From the NCBI RefSeq assembly GCF_004014715.1, contig NZ_CP034835.1, positions 3,100,001 to 3,164,000 on the forward strand: a stretch of 64,000 nt of DNA, read 5' to 3'. The position numbers were made by a program, and so were the translations under genes. Shown in pieces: positions 37,205 through 45,646 of the stretch; the first letter of the stretch is position 1; the number at the start of each line of letters is the position of its first letter. A model generated the notes under the pieces. The model saw nothing but the letters and a program-made list of their open reading frames with translations, was not told where the DNA came from and ran no database searches. The DNA is from Pseudoalteromonas sp. R3 (GTDB lineage: Bacteria; Pseudomonadota; Gammaproteobacteria; Enterobacterales; Alteromonadaceae).

Positions 37205-37809
37205 TCATAGGTATAGATTTTGATAACACCATTGCCGACTACACCGGCGTGTTTTATCGCGTCGGTTGTGCACTTGGCTGGCTACCAGAGTCGGTCGGTC
37301 AAAGCAAAAATGAAGTAAAACAGTATTTTATTGACCAGGACAATGAAGCCAGATGGACCGAGCTACAGGGTATCGTCTACGGGAAAGAAATCACCCAGGC
37401 ACGCCCCTACCCAGGTGCACTAGCAGCAATGCAACGCCTTCACGAACAAGGACATCAACTGGCCATCGTTTCGCATAAAACTAAATACCCGATTATTGGG
37501 GAGCGTGTTGACTTTCATGACGCAGCCACACAGTGGCTCCTCAGCCACGGCTTTATCGGCTCAGTCAATGCGCCCATTGACTCTGATTTGGTCTTTTTTA
37601 ACGAGACCAAGGCGCAAAAGGTCACGCGCATCTCACAGCTCAAGTGTGACGTATTTATTGATGACCTGCCCAATATTCTGACTCATAGCGATTTTCCAGC
37701 ACAGTGTCAGGGGCTGTTGTTTGCACCCAATGCACTTGAAGAGTTCAATGGCCCGCAAATCAACCACTGGCAAGCATTGGATGCCTGGCTATGTTCTCAG
37801 CTGAACTAA
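37201..37809 (+). CDS. HAD-superfamily hydrolase
   Basis: The 202-residue protein begins at a GTG overlapping the transketolase stop (MIIGIDFDNTIADY). Motif I is DFDNT with nucleophile Asp and acid Asp; motif II is the serine in LAIVSHKTKYP. Motif III/IV residues are in NETKAQKV and CDVFIDDLPNIL. It is probably a sugar-phosphate phosphatase, like GmhB in heptose pathways, but the family is broad. It overlaps the kinase-like gene that follows. Confidence 0.85.
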   Translation: MIIGIDFDNTIADYTGVFYRVGCALGWLPESVGQSKNEVKQYFIDQDNEARWTELQGIVYGKEITQARPYPGALAAMQRLHEQGHQLAIVSHKTKYPIIGERVDFHDAATQWLLSHGFIGSVNAPIDSDLVFFNETKAQKVTRISQLKCDVFIDDLPNILTHSDFPAQCQGLLFAPNALEEFNGPQINHWQALDAWLCSQLN

Positions 37810-38795
37810 CAAACTTTATCTCATCTACTCTGGGGCAAACCCACTGGCGCAGTTCCAGCTTGCCCCAGGGAGCAAATAATCAGGGACATAAGCTCTTTTC
37901 AGATAACAAAGCCTATTTTCTGAAATGCTTTGCGCCAGGCGCAAGGGCATTCGACAAGCTTTACAATGAATTTCAGTTTAGTCAGCAGCTACACAAGGCC
38001 GGTATCTCAAATATCGCCAGGCCTATCGGTTATTGTTCTAACACCTTGTCTGCCATATACGAGTTTATCGACGGCCACACCTTTGACACAGTGACAGCAC
38101 AGGATGTCAGTGCAGCATACAATTTCATTGCAGCCATCAACAGTCATCAGGTTGAGCGCACGGCGCTCAATGCGGCAGCGGATAGCCCGGCTAAACTGGA
38201 AGACTTTATTCAATTAGTCACACTGCGTCTGGCACGATTCGAATCTCTGCGTGATAACGCTGAACTCAATACTCTGCTGACAGCAATAGAACTACGCACC
38301 AGAGTTATCAGCACAACACCTGGTATAGACTGGCAACAGCCCTGTCCAAAAGACGTGGTCTCCCCTTCTGACTTTGGCTTTCATAACGCACTGAAATATC
38401 GCGATGACGTGTATTTTATTGATTTCGAATATGCTGGAAATGATAGTGCCTGGAAGCTGTTATGCGATTTTTTTGCCCAGCCTGCCCTGCCTGTGCCACT
38501 GTCTTACTTACCACAGTTTTTGCGCTCGCCACTCTTTGCAGCACAAGCATCCGCCGGGAACACTCTAAAGTGCGTCTATGAGCTCACGCTGCTCAAGTGG
38601 TGCTTAATCATGCTCAACGAATTTTTACCTGATGTTCAGGCCAGAAGATTGTTTTCTTGGAACATTTCTTGCTTGGAAGAGAGGAATGCAAAATTACAAC
38701 ACATGCAGGCGCAGCAACTTGACAAGAGTCAACGCTACTTTGCTCAAATAAACGATAAAATGCATGCGTTACAAACCCAATTAAGAGACAAATAG
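37791..38795 (+). CDS. Aminoglycoside-phosphotransferase-like sugar kinase
   Basis: The 334-residue protein has the eukaryotic-kinase-like APH fold. The N-terminal lobe has NKAYFLKCFAPGARAFDKLYNE with the ATP-binding Lys. The catalytic loop reads VSPSDFGFHNALKYRD (Asp and Asn), and VYFIDFEYAGNDSAWKLLCDF holds the metal Asp. The substrate is presumably a sugar or amino sugar of this operon. A C-terminal helix (about residue 300) is a probable coiled coil. The start codon overlaps the HAD stop by 19 bases. Confidence 0.8.
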   Translation: MFSAELTNFISSTLGQTHWRSSSLPQGANNQGHKLFSDNKAYFLKCFAPGARAFDKLYNEFQFSQQLHKAGISNIARPIGYCSNTLSAIYEFIDGHTFDTVTAQDVSAAYNFIAAINSHQVERTALNAAADSPAKLEDFIQLVTLRLARFESLRDNAELNTLLTAIELRTRVISTTPGIDWQQPCPKDVVSPSDFGFHNALKYRDDVYFIDFEYAGNDSAWKLLCDFFAQPALPVPLSYLPQFLRSPLFAAQASAGNTLKCVYELTLLKWCLIMLNEFLPDVQARRLFSWNISCLEERNAKLQHMQAQQLDKSQRYFAQINDKMHALQTQLRDK

Positions 38796-38796
38796 A

Positions 38797-39831
38797 ATGA
38801 AAGCAGCAGTACTATTTGAAACAGGTCAGCCTCTTAAGATAGTTGACAACATTCAACTGCCGGCGCTAATCACAGGCCAGGTGCAGGTCAAAATCCTCTA
38901 CAGCGGCTTATGTCACTCCCAGTTGATGGAAGTCAATGGTGGTCGGGGTGAAGACAAATATTTGCCTCACTTGCTGGGACATGAAGGTGTAGGTATTGTC
39001 GAGGCGGTGGGTGATGGCGTCACCAAAGTACAGGTCGGCGACAAAGTCGTAATAGGCTGGATCAAAGGTGAAGGTCAGGATGCTCCGGGCGGAAAATATC
39101 CACATGACGGATACCTCATTAATTCGGGGAGCGCGACGACGCTGTGCGAGCAAACCATAGTGGCTGAAAACCGGGTTGTTAAGCTGCCTGAAGGCTTTCC
39201 GGACAAACTCGCCATACTGCTTGGCTGCGCCTTACCCACCGGGCTTGGTCTGGTGTTTAACGAGCTGAAGCCTGAGACTGAAAAGACTCTGGCCATTTTT
39301 GGACTTGGCGGGATCGGCATGAGCGCACTGCTCGCCGCAAAACTGAGCAACCCAACCAAACTAATCGCTGTTGATGTTAGCGAAGAAAAACTCGCCATAG
39401 CCAAGCAACTGGGTGCCACGCACACCATCAATGCCAACGATTCAGACCCTGTCAGTACCATCTATGACATCACTGAGGGCCTGGGCGTTGACTATAGCCT
39501 GGAAGCCGGCGGAACCACAACCACCATAGAACAAGCTTTTGAATCTGTGAGAGATGGAGGCGGTCAGTGCGTCTTTGCCTCTCACCCAAGCAATGAACTC
39601 AAGATCCAGCTGGAGCCCCATGCCTTTCACCGTGGCAAATCTCTTCGCGGCAGCTGGGGGGGTGGCAGCCAGCCAGACAAAGACATTCCTGTCTTTGTCG
39701 AATTATTCAAACAAAATAAGCTGGATCTGCACTCTTTGATCAGTAAGACTTATGAGCTCGACCAGATCAACGACGCTCTGGACGACCTCGCAAACAAAAA
39801 AATTATCCGAGCAGTAATTAGGATGGAATAG
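38797..39831 (+). CDS. Zinc-dependent medium-chain alcohol dehydrogenase
   Basis: The 344-residue protein oxidizes or reduces a hydroxyl/keto group with NAD(P). The catalytic zinc ligands are in GLCHSQLME (Cys), LLGHEGVGIVE (His-Glu) and ILLGCALPTGLG (Cys). The Rossmann motif is AIFGLGGIGMSALLAA followed by an acidic VDVSEEK. The structural-zinc loop with four cysteines is missing, replaced by GWIKGEGQDAPGGKYPHDGY. Its start lies one base after the kinase stop. A substrate cannot be named; it may act on the same sugar as the other operon products. Confidence 0.88.
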   Translation: MKAAVLFETGQPLKIVDNIQLPALITGQVQVKILYSGLCHSQLMEVNGGRGEDKYLPHLLGHEGVGIVEAVGDGVTKVQVGDKVVIGWIKGEGQDAPGGKYPHDGYLINSGSATTLCEQTIVAENRVVKLPEGFPDKLAILLGCALPTGLGLVFNELKPETEKTLAIFGLGGIGMSALLAAKLSNPTKLIAVDVSEEKLAIAKQLGATHTINANDSDPVSTIYDITEGLGVDYSLEAGGTTTTIEQAFESVRDGGGQCVFASHPSNELKIQLEPHAFHRGKSLRGSWGGGSQPDKDIPVFVELFKQNKLDLHSLISKTYELDQINDALDDLANKKIIRAVIRME

Positions 39832-39854
39832 AAACTATGTAACAAGGGAAAAAC

Positions 39855-40577
39855 ATGAACAAACAAGATAAAACATTTTTTGGTACCGGCTCATCTCAGA
39901 TGGCTAAAGAGACTTGGCTTAAACAGGATGAGAATGTTGACATCGAAGAACAGGACCTACTGACACTCGGTCCTTATAACAGCCAGGGGATTTTACAAGA
40001 CCCCAAACGCTTTGGCTTCTTGATGTCTCGCCATAAATTTGTTTCTAAAATGTTTGCAGACTTCGATAATGTGCTTGAAATTGGTTGCCAGGAGGGGATG
40101 GGATCTTTGATCGTTTCTCAGACTGTGAAAAAGCTTACTTCCGTAGACTTTTACAAACCACATATCCAGGATGCACAGAAATATATGGGGAAGAATCTGG
40201 ACAATGTGACTTTTCAGGGCCACGACATTATTGGTGGTCCGGTTGAAGGCACATTTGACGGTGTATTTACGATGGATGTGTTTGAGCACATCGATCCCCA
40301 GCAAGCTGGTTTGTTCATGGAAAATATAGTTGCTTCAATGACTCCTCAGGGTACTTTAATCTTGGGGATCCCCTCGCTAGAGTCACAGAAGTACGCATCA
40401 AAAGCATCAAAAGAGGGTCATATAAACTGTATGTCAGGCGCGGATCTAAAGGCATTTTGTGAACAGTATTTTCACAATGTCTATCCCTTTGGGATGAATG
40501 ATGAAGTAGTTCACACCGGCTTCTTTCCAATGTGTCAGTACCTGATCATGCTGTGTGTGGCGCCCAAAAAAGAATGA
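39855..40577 (+). CDS. Class I SAM-dependent methyltransferase
   Basis: The 240-residue protein has the SAM motif VLEIGCQEGMGSLIVSQTV, the acidic SVDFYKPHIQDAQ, the catalytic-domain FDGVFTMDVFEHIDPQQA and TLILGIPSLESQKYA. The sequence resembles methyltransferases in surface-glycan clusters. It is separated from the dehydrogenase by 23 bases and from the formyltransferase by 7 bases. Confidence 0.87.
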   Translation: MNKQDKTFFGTGSSQMAKETWLKQDENVDIEEQDLLTLGPYNSQGILQDPKRFGFLMSRHKFVSKMFADFDNVLEIGCQEGMGSLIVSQTVKKLTSVDFYKPHIQDAQKYMGKNLDNVTFQGHDIIGGPVEGTFDGVFTMDVFEHIDPQQAGLFMENIVASMTPQGTLILGIPSLESQKYASKASKEGHINCMSGADLKAFCEQYFHNVYPFGMNDEVVHTGFFPMCQYLIMLCVAPKKE

Positions 40578-40584
40578 GTTAGTT

Positions 40585-41292
40585 ATGCACGTTGGTATTT
40601 TCACCTATCAAACAGGTCATTTAATGACCTACCAGTTAATACAAAAATTTTTAACTATGGGGTATGAAATCTCGCTTTTTGCGTTTCCTTTTTCATACCG
40701 CCCAAGCCAGCCGCGCCCTTTTGAGGAGCGGCCGTTTCAACTCATAGATCTAGATATAGAGACGTTTTGCCGTGCCAGTGGCGTGCAGTACCATGTCATG
40801 GATTGCTGGACAACCGTATCTTCTGAGCGGCTGAATGCACTGGACAACAAGCCAGATTACTTTGTGACAGCCATTGCAAAAATCATCCCAGAACACTTTA
40901 TTGATGGCCACACCATTTTCAACTGTCACCCCGGGTTAATTCCAGAAAATAGAGGATTAGATTCTTTTAAATGGGCGATTGTCAGACAGCAACCAATCGG
41001 TATTACCCTGCATAAAATTGATAAACACATTGATGCAGGCACAGTAATCAAAAAAATGACCATACCGGTTATGCCGTCAGATACATATGCACAGGTTTGT
41101 GAGAGAGCTTACAACATGGAGTGTGACCTGCTCACACAATTTGCTCTGTATCTGGATCAAACCTCGGGTCACTGTACAGTAGACCCCGAAACACCATTAA
41201 GCCGACAAAAAATCCCAGCTGAAGTCGATGCTGATTTCGATCAGGTATTTGCACGCTACCTTAAAGCGCTATGCAGTGATGTGAGCCAATAA
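40585..41292 (+). CDS. Formyltransferase-fold protein (sugar N-formyltransferase candidate)
   Basis: The 235-residue protein begins MHVGIFTYQTGHLMTYQL at ATG 40585. The catalytic triad of N10-formyl-tetrahydrofolate transferases is recognizable: Asn and His in FNCHPGLIPENRGLDSF and the Asp in HKIDKHIDAGTVI. It is most like VioF/FdtF-type sugar N-formyltransferases in size and context. An aminotransferase at 46612 could supply the amino sugar. Its C-terminus lacks the tRNA-binding domain of Fmt, so a tRNA substrate is unlikely. Confidence 0.85.
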   Translation: MHVGIFTYQTGHLMTYQLIQKFLTMGYEISLFAFPFSYRPSQPRPFEERPFQLIDLDIETFCRASGVQYHVMDCWTTVSSERLNALDNKPDYFVTAIAKIIPEHFIDGHTIFNCHPGLIPENRGLDSFKWAIVRQQPIGITLHKIDKHIDAGTVIKKMTIPVMPSDTYAQVCERAYNMECDLLTQFALYLDQTSGHCTVDPETPLSRQKIPAEVDADFDQVFARYLKALCSDVSQ

Positions 41293-41323
41293 TGTTTCAG
41301 CTTGTCTGATCCAGGAAGTCCTT

Positions 41324-42811
41324 ATGAGTGAGATAAAAACCAGGTTTCTCGAGCAGTACCACAAACACAATCTAGCTAGCGCACCCTATGCTATTTACGG
41401 CAGTGGTGGCGGATGTGAGCAAATTATGGCTCAGATTAAACAAGATGCCTTAACCGCTCCGGCAATGATCATCGATGACAAACCCGGGACAGAGACTGTC
41501 ACCGGATTGACCGACTTAACGCGTGAAGATTTGCAGCAATATAAGATAGTTGTGTCATCACAAACGTTTTTTTATGCCATTAAAGATAAATTACTCGATC
41601 GTTTCGCTCCGGCAGAGCTTGAGATAATCTCGCTGCTTGATTATCAAACCAGCTTTGATAACCCACTATATCGCTCAGAGCAGGCATGGAAAGAGCACAC
41701 TCGACTGGCCCGTCGTGATTATCAGGGTGCGACTGTAAACGACTTTGGTAAAAACAAGTTTTTTATTGGCCAAGTCGAACAAACTTTTGCTAACCGCTTC
41801 AAACGAGTTGCCGAGTCTTTGGTCCGTTCAGGCTATGATACGACTGCCAGTCAGTCAGACTACACCTATTACCGCAATTTCACCTCGCTGAACGATGATG
41901 CGGAGGTACAGCGATTAGAATTAACGCATGAGGCCAGACAGCATATCGATGAGTTTCTGGCTCATGTGTATGACGATGTAAGCACTCAACTTGGCTATAA
42001 CTGGCAGGTCGTCAATGGCCGTATCACCCGCCTGGCGCAAATATCGGACTCTCAATTGGGCTCAAACGCCTATCACACCGACAGTTTGCCAGACACAGTC
42101 ATAAAACTGCTACTCTTTTTGACACCACCAAGCAAAGAGCTTGGTACAACAGCAATAAAAACGGAGCAAGGCCAGGAAATTTTCGTGACCGGGCCTACCG
42201 GCACCTGGGCATTACTGGAGGTCAGTCAGCTGCTACACAGAGGCATATCAAGTGCCTCAGCACAGCGCATCGTCTGCGAGCTAACCATTACGCCCAGCCG
42301 TCGTCGCAACACCACTGCCACCATAAAGGGGATCGTCTCACATTACCCCCTTATGCCGTGGCAACGTTGTAGTGAACTCAAAGTGTGTGTTTATCCAATC
42401 GGCTCACTGGAAAACGACAACTGGGCAATCTATGCAGACTCGCCATCGCTGTTTTACAACACACTCAGCCCGGAGAATGAGCAACCAGTCCACCTTTATC
42501 ATGACGCCAACAGTGTCGCGTTGATTTATCTGACACCCCGCACACTCAATCTTGAGCACAACCGTTTACATGCATTACTGGCAGAGTCATTGCGCGTACT
42601 TAAGCCCGATGGGGATCTGCTGTTACAAGTGAACAAACAAACACAGTCAAACCAGGCGGCGTTACTAGAACACGCAGCAATAGAGCTTGGATTCACGTTT
42701 ATTAGCTCGGAGCAGGCGTTACTGAAAAGTATCTACAACGATGTAACGACGCTTAATGCAACCGACACACATATTTTATTATTTAAAAAGCCTAAGGGAG
42801 ACCTTCTATGA
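41324..42811 (+). CDS. Three-domain protein: Rossmann-like module, probable Fe(II)/2-oxoglutarate oxygenase and methyltransferase-like tail
   Basis: The 495-residue protein is not a family I can name as a whole. Residues about 20-105 look like the sugar-cluster Rossmann module (YAIYGSGGGCEQIMAQI). Residues about 140-325 contain NAYHTDSLPD (His251, Asp253), LLHRGISS (His305) and Arg315 ten residues later. This HxD...H with H-x9-R pattern is the iron and 2-oxoglutarate site of dioxygenases such as the phytanoyl-CoA hydroxylase family. Residues about 385-490 resemble a methyltransferase end (LLAESLRVLKPDGDLLLQV) without the SAM glycine motif. The following gene overlaps by four bases. Function: probable sugar hydroxylation, not proven. 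Confidence 0.75.
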   Translation: MSEIKTRFLEQYHKHNLASAPYAIYGSGGGCEQIMAQIKQDALTAPAMIIDDKPGTETVTGLTDLTREDLQQYKIVVSSQTFFYAIKDKLLDRFAPAELEIISLLDYQTSFDNPLYRSEQAWKEHTRLARRDYQGATVNDFGKNKFFIGQVEQTFANRFKRVAESLVRSGYDTTASQSDYTYYRNFTSLNDDAEVQRLELTHEARQHIDEFLAHVYDDVSTQLGYNWQVVNGRITRLAQISDSQLGSNAYHTDSLPDTVIKLLLFLTPPSKELGTTAIKTEQGQEIFVTGPTGTWALLEVSQLLHRGISSASAQRIVCELTITPSRRRNTTATIKGIVSHYPLMPWQRCSELKVCVYPIGSLENDNWAIYADSPSLFYNTLSPENEQPVHLYHDANSVALIYLTPRTLNLEHNRLHALLAESLRVLKPDGDLLLQVNKQTQSNQAALLEHAAIELGFTFISSEQALLKSIYNDVTTLNATDTHILLFKKPKGDLL

Positions 42812-43827
42812 GAGTGATCATTTTTGGCACAGGAAAAGGCGGGCAAAATACCCTGCAGCTATTCTTAAATCAGCAAGGGCACGAGGTGGTATGCCTGATG
42901 GATAACAACGCTGCACTTTGGGGCTCGATGCGTGAAGGAGTAGAAATAAAAGGACCTGACGTTTTACCGTCTTTGTCCTATGACCAGATCATCATTGCCA
43001 GTCAGTACCATAAGGAGATTAAGCCCCAACTGCTCTCTTTAGGTGTCCCGGAAGAAAAAATCTATGTCGCGCATCATAATATGATGAACGGATTTAGCCT
43101 GGAGTTTGGCATTTTCACTGGCTACCCACAAGGCAAAGCGCCCGATATTCACACCTATTTTAGCTTTCGTGAAGACGTACTGCGAACGCTGGCAATGCAA
43201 GTTGAGTTAGTCATGGCCAATCAGGTTGCAGGTCACATTGCTGAGTTCGGATGTGGCACAGGCCAATCCAGCTACATGCTTGCCAGAACCCTCAGAGACT
43301 GTAGCCTGTATTACAATATGCCGGCTAAGCACCTGCACCTGTTTGACAGTTTTGAGGGCTTGCCAGCTTCTACCCATGATATCGATCTGGAGTCCCCTCT
43401 TGTGCAGAGTAACGTCTGGGGAGAAGGCGCCTGTGCAGACATCAGTGCACAACAGCTGGCAGATACACTCAATTCTCAGCTAAAGTTTTCAGATTTTAGT
43501 ATTTATCAGGGTTGGTTCGAAGAAACTATGGTGCAAATCAAACCCGAAGAGCGCTTTGCACTGGTGCACCTTGACTGCGATCTATACGAATCTACCTATC
43601 AGGTACTCGATTATTTGTTTACCCACGAGCTGCTCTCCAAGGGCGCCATCTTGCTGTTTGATGACTGGAGCTGCAACGGCAACCTCCCTGAGTTTGGACA
43701 GCAAAGAGCCTGGGCCGATATCTGCGATAAATACGACATTCAGTTTGAGCCGCGTGGCCACTATGGTCTCGGCTCATATATCCTTGCGATACGCGGCTAC
43801 AGCAAAAAATCAGCGAGCAACTCCTGA
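42808..43827 (+). CDS. TylF/MycF-type O-methyltransferase with N-terminal Rossmann-like module
   Basis: The 339-residue protein has an N-terminal module (VIIFGTGKGGQNTLQLFL, residues about 1-95) like its neighbours. A macrocin-O-methyltransferase domain follows: IAEFGCGTGQSSYMLART, HLFDSFEGLPAS, the metal-binding VHLDCDLYESTYQVLDYLF and ILLFDDWSCNG. MycF/TylF use Mg2+ to O-methylate deoxysugars. This one probably methylates the sugar or peptide part of the flagellin glycan. It is joined to the upstream gene by ATGA and to the cupin gene by TGATG. Confidence 0.87.
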   Translation: MRVIIFGTGKGGQNTLQLFLNQQGHEVVCLMDNNAALWGSMREGVEIKGPDVLPSLSYDQIIIASQYHKEIKPQLLSLGVPEEKIYVAHHNMMNGFSLEFGIFTGYPQGKAPDIHTYFSFREDVLRTLAMQVELVMANQVAGHIAEFGCGTGQSSYMLARTLRDCSLYYNMPAKHLHLFDSFEGLPASTHDIDLESPLVQSNVWGEGACADISAQQLADTLNSQLKFSDFSIYQGWFEETMVQIKPEERFALVHLDCDLYESTYQVLDYLFTHELLSKGAILLFDDWSCNGNLPEFGQQRAWADICDKYDIQFEPRGHYGLGSYILAIRGYSKKSASNS

Positions 43828-44321
43828 TGAGTGTCGCTATCTTCAACGACAAAGACGTACTGACTGTCGACAGCAGTACCTTAAACATGTTGAAAGCGCG
43901 GGCACTGGCTTCTCCCACTAAGCGCTTTAGATTGTGTTGTCATAGAGATAATCAAGACCCTATCCAGGAAATGATTATTGTGTTACATCGCAGCGCGTTA
44001 ATGACGCCTCATCGCCACCCCCAACATAAGTCGGAGTCCTATCATCTGATTGAAGGGGAAATGGAGGTATTTATTTTTGACGACAAGGGCCAGGTATCAC
44101 AGCGTATCCCCATGTCAGATAACGGTCAGGATGCCTTTATGTATCGCCTTAGCGCGCCTTTGTGGCACCTGCCAATTGCCCGCTCAGAGTGGGTTGTTTA
44201 TCACGAATGTTATGTCGGACCATTTGACAAAGACATAGATGTTGAATACGCCCCCTGGGCGCCGTCAGAAGATAAACCTGACGAATTACAAGAGTATTAT
44301 AGAAGAATAACAGGTCAGTAA
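43827..44321 (+). CDS. WbuC-family cupin protein
   Basis: The 164-residue protein is a cupin of the WbuC type found in O-antigen and capsule clusters. LMTPHRHPQHKSESYHLIEGEMEV holds the metal-binding His pair and Glu (the run is interrupted here only by prose limits). VSIFNDKDVLTVDSSTL is the typical N-terminus. Its precise reaction is unknown for the family; isomerase or regulatory roles are possible. Start and stop codons overlap both neighbours (TGATG and TAATG). Confidence 0.85.
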   Translation: MSVAIFNDKDVLTVDSSTLNMLKARALASPTKRFRLCCHRDNQDPIQEMIIVLHRSALMTPHRHPQHKSESYHLIEGEMEVFIFDDKGQVSQRIPMSDNGQDAFMYRLSAPLWHLPIARSEWVVYHECYVGPFDKDIDVEYAPWAPSEDKPDELQEYYRRITGQ

Positions 44322-45643
44322 TGAAAATAGCTTTATACGGTATTAATACAGTCACCGAACAACTTACCTCAGCACTAGCAGGTGAGCACGAAATTATTTA
44401 TGCCTGCACATCGGGACAAGAGCAGTTTGAATCCCACCCTACTTTATCTTTGCCTGAGTTAGTCCAGACAGAGGTTGATCGGATCATCATTTGCTCTATG
44501 TTTGTCGATGAGATCGCACATGATTTAGTTAAACACGGTATAGACCTGGAAAAAATCTACTTTTACAACCAGATGCAAAGCATCATCGTAGCCTGCAAGG
44601 ACGTTATTATCCCCACTGTGCGCAAAGACAAAGTACTCTACGCTGTCTTTGATTTATCTCGCAACGTTGCGACATTTGATTGCTGCTGTTTTGCCATACA
44701 AGCTGAATTGTACCGAGAAGAGCATCAATACGATTCCATCCATTTTGTTATCCAGCCGAAGCGCTCTGCGGATCCTGACTCCCTGAGTTTCACTACTTCT
44801 CATGAGCTGGATGATGTTGAATGGCGACTAAATCACATCGTTATTCCTGTTTTTGAAGCGCTTCCAGCCTGCTCGGGAGTGTCTAAAATGTCCTACCGCC
44901 AACAAGCGGTCGAGATGTTGCAACATCAGCCCCATGTCTTTCCCGAGTCATTCCGCGAAACACATAGAGGCATCCACCTGAAAATTGAACAAGTACTTAA
45001 ATATAAGCGAGCTGGTATAGACACCGCACGTTTCAGACCGCACGCCCATGCCGAAGCATTAGTTGATAGCTTTGTTCAGGACCGTAATATTGGCGATAAA
45101 AAGTTACTGGTCATCACGCTACGCGAGTACCCTCTGCATGAGCACCGTAATAGTCCGGTGGAAGAATGGGCTGAATTTACTAAGCGGGTCGATAGTGATG
45201 AATTCCACATTATCGTCGTGCGCGATACCAGCAAAGCATGCGAAGCTCTGCCTGAGTGCCTGAGTCATTGTGATACCTTGCCGCTGGCTTCTATCGACAT
45301 GCATGTCCGTTTTGCCCTGTACCGTCGTGCTCACATCAACATGAGCATCAATGGCGGTACCAGCTATACCTACTTCTTTACCGAAAACGTCAATTCGATC
45401 ATGTTTATTCCCACCAGCCGGGAGCATTTTTCAAACAGCGTCAAAAATGTTGCCACCGGTGGCTATTTCTTTGGTGAACAACCAGAATTTAGAGCTCATG
45501 AGAATCAGGTCGTTATCTGGCACAGTGGTACCACTGAAACCATCCATGGTGCCTTCTTAAAACTCCATCGTCAGATACAAACCGGCGAGCTGCAAGACTT
45601 CTCCGACCTTTTTGACGATCCCGCTGATATGGAGCAAAGCTAA
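44321..45643 (+). CDS. Uncharacterized glycan-cluster protein with N-terminal Rossmann-like module
   Basis: I do not recognize this 440-residue protein. It starts MKIALYGINTVTEQLTSAL, the same kind of small Rossmann-like module as the proteins at 30067, 41324 and 42808. The C-terminal half (LVITLREYPLHEHRNSP, FHIIVVRDTS, NMSINGGTSYTYFF) has the alternating beta/alpha spacing of a GT-B glycosyltransferase nucleotide domain, although no diagnostic residues are clear. No membrane segments or signal peptide are seen. Overlap by one base with the cupin gene places it firmly in the operon. Confidence 0.75.
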   Translation: MKIALYGINTVTEQLTSALAGEHEIIYACTSGQEQFESHPTLSLPELVQTEVDRIIICSMFVDEIAHDLVKHGIDLEKIYFYNQMQSIIVACKDVIIPTVRKDKVLYAVFDLSRNVATFDCCCFAIQAELYREEHQYDSIHFVIQPKRSADPDSLSFTTSHELDDVEWRLNHIVIPVFEALPACSGVSKMSYRQQAVEMLQHQPHVFPESFRETHRGIHLKIEQVLKYKRAGIDTARFRPHAHAEALVDSFVQDRNIGDKKLLVITLREYPLHEHRNSPVEEWAEFTKRVDSDEFHIIVVRDTSKACEALPECLSHCDTLPLASIDMHVRFALYRRAHINMSINGGTSYTYFFTENVNSIMFIPTSREHFSNSVKNVATGGYFFGEQPEFRAHENQVVIWHSGTTETIHGAFLKLHRQIQTGELQDFSDLFDDPADMEQS

Positions 45644-45646
45644 TTA

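Noticed and set aside
40555..40584. A GTG start ten codons upstream for the formyltransferase.
   Set aside because: It would lie inside the preceding methyltransferase gene, while the ATG at 40585 begins exactly where the formyltransferase fold begins.
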